This document shows positions 61,470 through 64,000 of a stretch of DNA of 64,000 bases, piece after piece. The DNA comes from Pseudomonadales bacterium (lineage in GTDB: Bacteria > Pseudomonadota > Gammaproteobacteria > Pseudomonadales > UBA5518), in assembly GCA_024234165.1 (NCBI GenBank), contig JACKOP010000003.1, positions 620,001 to 684,000 of the forward strand, written 5' to 3'. Every line of letters begins with the position of its first letter. Positions within the stretch are counted from its first letter, which is position 1. Under the pieces are notes generated by a model. It was given only the letters and a program-made list of their open reading frames with translations, had not been told where the DNA came from and did no database searches. Both the position numbers and the translations under genes were made by a program.

Positions 61470-62681
61470 TCACAACCCCTGGATGCGTGCGCCGGCAATC
61501 AGCCCCAGCATCTCGTTGCAACCGTCCTCGATCATCGAGGCTCGCGCATCGCGCAGCAGCTTCTCGACCGGGTACTCGCGGCTCAGGCCGTTGCCACCGA
61601 AGATCTGCAGTGCCTCGCTCGCTACCTCGAAGGCGGTGCTGGTCGTGAACACCTTGGCCGCGATCGCGTGCTGGACCGACGGCGGATTCACCGCCAGGTA
61701 CAGCGCCGTGCGCCGCGCCAGCGAACGTGCGGCCTCCACCTTCATGAACATGCGGAACAGGCGCTGGCGCACGTTCTGGTGGTGACCGATCGGCACACCG
61801 CCCTGCACGCGTTCCTGCGCGTAGGCCAGCGCGTGGTCGAGCGCAGCACGCGCCACGCCGATGAACAACTGGCTCATGCCGGCGTTGCCCTGGCACAGCA
61901 TGGCTTCCAGCACGAACGGGTAGGTGTCGGGGCCGGCAACGAGGTACGAGGCCGGTACACGCACGTCGCTGAAGAATATCTGCCCCTGGTTCAGCGAGCG
62001 CTGGCCGATCTTGTCGAGCGGGCGCGGGCGCTCCACCCCCGGCAGGTCCAGCGGCACCAGAATCACCGCACCGCCACGAAAGCCCCGTTGTGGTTCCAGC
62101 GTGCAGAACAGCACGGCGATATCGGCAATGCTGCCGTTCGAAACCCAGGCGGCCTTCTGACCGTTGATCACGTAATGGTCGCCGTCCCGGCGTGCGATGC
62201 AGTTGGCGCGTACCTTGGGGTCGTCGAAACAGGTTTCGGTGAAGGCGACCGAGTCGCTGCCGTGGTCGGGTTCGGTGAGTGCCCAGCAGCCGATCGTGAG
62301 CCGTTCCGGATCACAGAAGCGCTCGTGCAACTCGGCATTGCCGCACTGGGCGATCCACGGCTGGTGGAATTGCGACAGGCCGAGACTGATCGTCAGCCCG
62401 ACGTCACCCCACGCCAGTTCCTCGTTGACCACGCACATCATGCGCGCGCGGGCGACAGGATCCATCGTGGTGTCGGCGTACACCTGGTGCAGGCCGAGTT
62501 CGCGGTACTGACGAAACATGTCCCACAGCAGCGAATCGCGTGCGATCACCTGTGCCGGGTCCTGCAGGCGATCGAGTTCGATGCCGACCGGACGCAACAC
62601 ATCGCGCGCAAAGCGGTGGCAGGTGTCGCGAACCGCAAGGTCTTCCTCGCTGAGTCCGATCTCGATATCGGGCAGGGCCAT
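61470..62681 (-). CDS. Acyl-CoA dehydrogenase
   Basis: A 403-residue single-subunit ACAD. ALTEPDHGSDSVAF (FAD loop), VINGQKAAWVSNGSIAD, IGQRSLNQGQIFFSDVRVP and ALQIFGGNGLSREYPVEKLLRDARASMIEDGCNEML are clear. Unlike the FadE30/31-type subunits it has a Glu in the MCAD position (MIEDG), so it should work as a homomer. It is convergent with gabD across the IS. The substrate is unknown; a link to the steroid pathway is possible but not shown. Confidence 0.88.
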   Translation of the reverse strand: MALPDIEIGLSEEDLAVRDTCHRFARDVLRPVGIELDRLQDPAQVIARDSLLWDMFRQYRELGLHQVYADTTMDPVARARMMCVVNEELAWGDVGLTISLGLSQFHQPWIAQCGNAELHERFCDPERLTIGCWALTEPDHGSDSVAFTETCFDDPKVRANCIARRDGDHYVINGQKAAWVSNGSIADIAVLFCTLEPQRGFRGGAVILVPLDLPGVERPRPLDKIGQRSLNQGQIFFSDVRVPASYLVAGPDTYPFVLEAMLCQGNAGMSQLFIGVARAALDHALAYAQERVQGGVPIGHHQNVRQRLFRMFMKVEAARSLARRTALYLAVNPPSVQHAIAAKVFTTSTAFEVASEALQIFGGNGLSREYPVEKLLRDARASMIEDGCNEMLGLIAGARIQGL

Positions 62682-63140
62682 GAACCGTCTCCTGATCGCC
62701 GTTGCTCGGGGGTTGCCGCGGAGGCTACGACTACATGCAGCGGACGGTCAATCATGCGGCGGCCCGGATATCCGCACGGGCGACCGGCCTATCTGTACGG
62801 GCGACCGGCCGGTCGCCCCTACGGGCACGACGAATCCCGTACGGGCGACCGGCCGGTCGCCCCATGCGCACTGCGGCCACGCGCTCGCGCTCGCGATGGC
62901 GTCGCGATCCTTGCTCGCGTTGTCGGGCCTGACGCAGCCGGGTTCGAAAGGCACACCGTCACAAGCGCCCTGGGTGTGGTTTTCCAGGTATTGGTGGTCG
63001 GACCTGCCCGCGATGATGCCCGCCTGCTGCGGCCATCAGCAGCCACGCGCGGCGCCGGCGCAATGTCCTCATGCGTCGGTCATGTCGACGCTCGAAGGGC
63101 TCGTGCGGCGACCGCTTCATCAATCCAGTAGTCAGGACGA
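62682..63140. repeat. Gene-free interval with REP-like palindromes
   Basis: No gene is supported in these ~460 bp. Two perfect 20-bp palindromes GGGCGACCGGCCGGTCGCCC lie at 62799-62818 and 62843-62862, with a half copy at 62778-62789. The same family occurs at 18032-18053. The remainder shows no recognisable features. Confidence 0.8.
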
Positions 63141-63170
63141 TTGACCTCCGTCGTGCTGCTGGCGCATAGT
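63141..63170 (+). promoter_or_regulatory. Putative sigma-70 promoter of the SnoaL-like gene
   Basis: TTGACC (63141-63146), 18 bp and CATAGT (63165-63170), about 50 bp before the preferred ATG at 63222. Confidence 0.5.
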
Positions 63171-63221
63171 CCAGCGACTCTGCAAATACCCTCGAACCTG
63201 CCGCGCATGGAGACCAGAATC

Positions 63222-63797
63222 ATGAGACTTTGCGCTGTTGCGAGCTCCTTCACCGGCCTTTTCGTCGCATCGGTACTCGCGGCATCCGTGTCGGCCGCCG
63301 CACCGGCAAGCGAAGTCCAGGCGCCCGCAGCGCAGGATCTGCTGGCAGAGGTGGAGATTGCGCGGCTCGCCACCACCTACGGGTGGGCCGTCGATGCCAA
63401 GGACATCGACACACTGATGACGATTTTCAGCGAGGACGCCGAGTACGATCTCAGCGCTTATGCGCGGCCGCCCGCAAAAGGCAAGGCCGCAATCCGCGAC
63501 GTGTTCCTCCACGGTGTGTTCCCGTCGGAGAAGTGCTCGTTCAGCAGCATCTCGAACGTCAGGGTGCAGATCAACGGTGACCAGGCCAGCGGCGGGGACT
63601 ACTTCATCCACTATGGCTACAACCCGCAGCGGAGCGCGGGCAATACACGAACCCAGGTGGAGGGGCAGCATTTCTACCGTTTCGTGAAGGAAAACGGCGC
63701 GTGGAAGATCGCCTGGATGCAGGGTCATCCCGTGTTCGAGGCAAGCGCGCCGATCGAGGGCTCACAACTGCGCGACGCCGCCTGCCGGGTCGACTAG
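63222..63797 (+). CDS. Exported SnoaL-like (NTF2-fold) protein
   Basis: A 191-residue protein. A signal peptide covers residues ~1-25 (LCAVASSFTGLFVASVLAAS). A SnoaL-like domain follows: EIARLATTYGWAVDAKDIDTLMTIFSEDAEYDLSAY, GKAAIRDVFLHG, HFYRFVKENGAWKIAWM. GGAGA is eight bases before the chosen ATG at 63222; ATG 63207 is possible. Family members are isomerases, hydroxylases or ring-hydroxylating dioxygenase-like small subunits, including steroid-isomerase relatives. No activity can be assigned. Confidence 0.78.
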   Translation: MRLCAVASSFTGLFVASVLAASVSAAAPASEVQAPAAQDLLAEVEIARLATTYGWAVDAKDIDTLMTIFSEDAEYDLSAYARPPAKGKAAIRDVFLHGVFPSEKCSFSSISNVRVQINGDQASGGDYFIHYGYNPQRSAGNTRTQVEGQHFYRFVKENGAWKIAWMQGHPVFEASAPIEGSQLRDAACRVD

Positions 63798-63946
63798 ACG
63801 GGATCCCGTGATCCGGACGTTAGCAAAAAGTGGCTCATTTCATGAGCAAAGCCGAGCCCCGCGCCCAGCATATCGATCCGGCTCTTGCCGCTGTCGGCAG
63901 GCATGCGGCGGCAGGATCGTTGTATTCCATTTAGCTGCGTTCACTC

Positions 63947-64000
63947 ATGTCCTTGCCCGATGGTCTGTATGACTTGCTGCTGACGCAATCCTTGCTGCAA
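63947..64000 (+). CDS. Possible start of an unidentified gene cut by the window end
   Basis: An open frame begins MSLPDGLYDLLLTQSLLQ and runs off the window. The N-terminus looks protein-like but there is no strong ribosome site. Between 63798 and 63946 only a short ACGGGATCCCGT palindrome is seen. Confidence 0.35.
   Translation, partial: MSLPDGLYDLLLTQSLLQ

Noticed and set aside
61320..63131. 603-codon plus-strand reading frame across the region after the IS
   Set aside because: Most of it is antisense to the acyl-CoA dehydrogenase. The first ~40 codons (SGFGGTTVMMFSTGAV) look hydrophobic but have no start context or family, and the frame begins inside the IS end.

Overview
The window is a high-GC stretch of a gammaproteobacterial chromosome. 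This is inferred from the core gene order: aspS, ruvCAB, ybgC, tolQRAB, pal, cpoB, a tRNA-Lys, then nadA, a bepA-type M48 protease and tusA. From memory, this resembles the order in Pseudomonas. Genes are dense, with many ATGA or GTGA overlaps. I cannot name the genus.

Region 1 (1-10.6 kb) is housekeeping: an HU-like protein, an FmdB zinc ribbon, aspartyl-tRNA synthetase, the RuvABC resolvasome, the complete Tol-Pal envelope system and tRNA-Lys. Region 2 (10.6-20.1 kb) lies between tRNA-Lys and nadA and looks accessory. It opens with a truncated tyrosine integrase. It then carries an LPS kinase/methyltransferase pair with a ColRS-like two-component system, a stand-alone molybdopterin oxidoreductase, an EthD-like protein followed by a broken SDR gene, an epoxide hydrolase and a YgjP-type metallopeptidase. 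Region 3 (20.1-32.4 kb) is mixed core: nadA, bepA-like, tusA, an M16 protease, fabV, an MBL hydrolase, an unknown TPR protein, a MATE transporter and a diguanylate cyclase.

Region 4 (32.6-49.3 kb) is the centrepiece, a near-complete steroid C/D-ring (HIP) degradation cluster equivalent to the mycobacterial KstR2 regulon: fadD3, ipdA, ipdB, ipdC, echA20, fadE31, fadE32, fadA6, an SDR, a FadE33-like subunit, fadE30 and ipdF. FadD3 activates HIP. ACADs, IpdF and IpdC process the side chain and ring. EchA20 opens ring D, IpdAB opens ring C, and FadA6 finishes by thiolysis. No TetR-type kstR2 is present. Two overlapping AsnC/Lrp regulators sit between fadD3 and ipdA instead. Passengers are a DUF1254 protein, a luciferase-like monooxygenase and an APH-fold protein.

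Region 5 (50.7-64 kb) holds a RegB/RegA redox two-component system, an OprC/NosA-like copper receptor (TonB-dependent), an orphan ThDP enzyme, a DUF4197 protein, a GabD-like aldehyde dehydrogenase, an intact IS1634-family insertion with a perfect 6-bp target duplication, another acyl-CoA dehydrogenase and a secreted SnoaL-like protein.

Two palindromic repeat families are dispersed through the window. One of them supplies the TAG stop codon of three separate genes.
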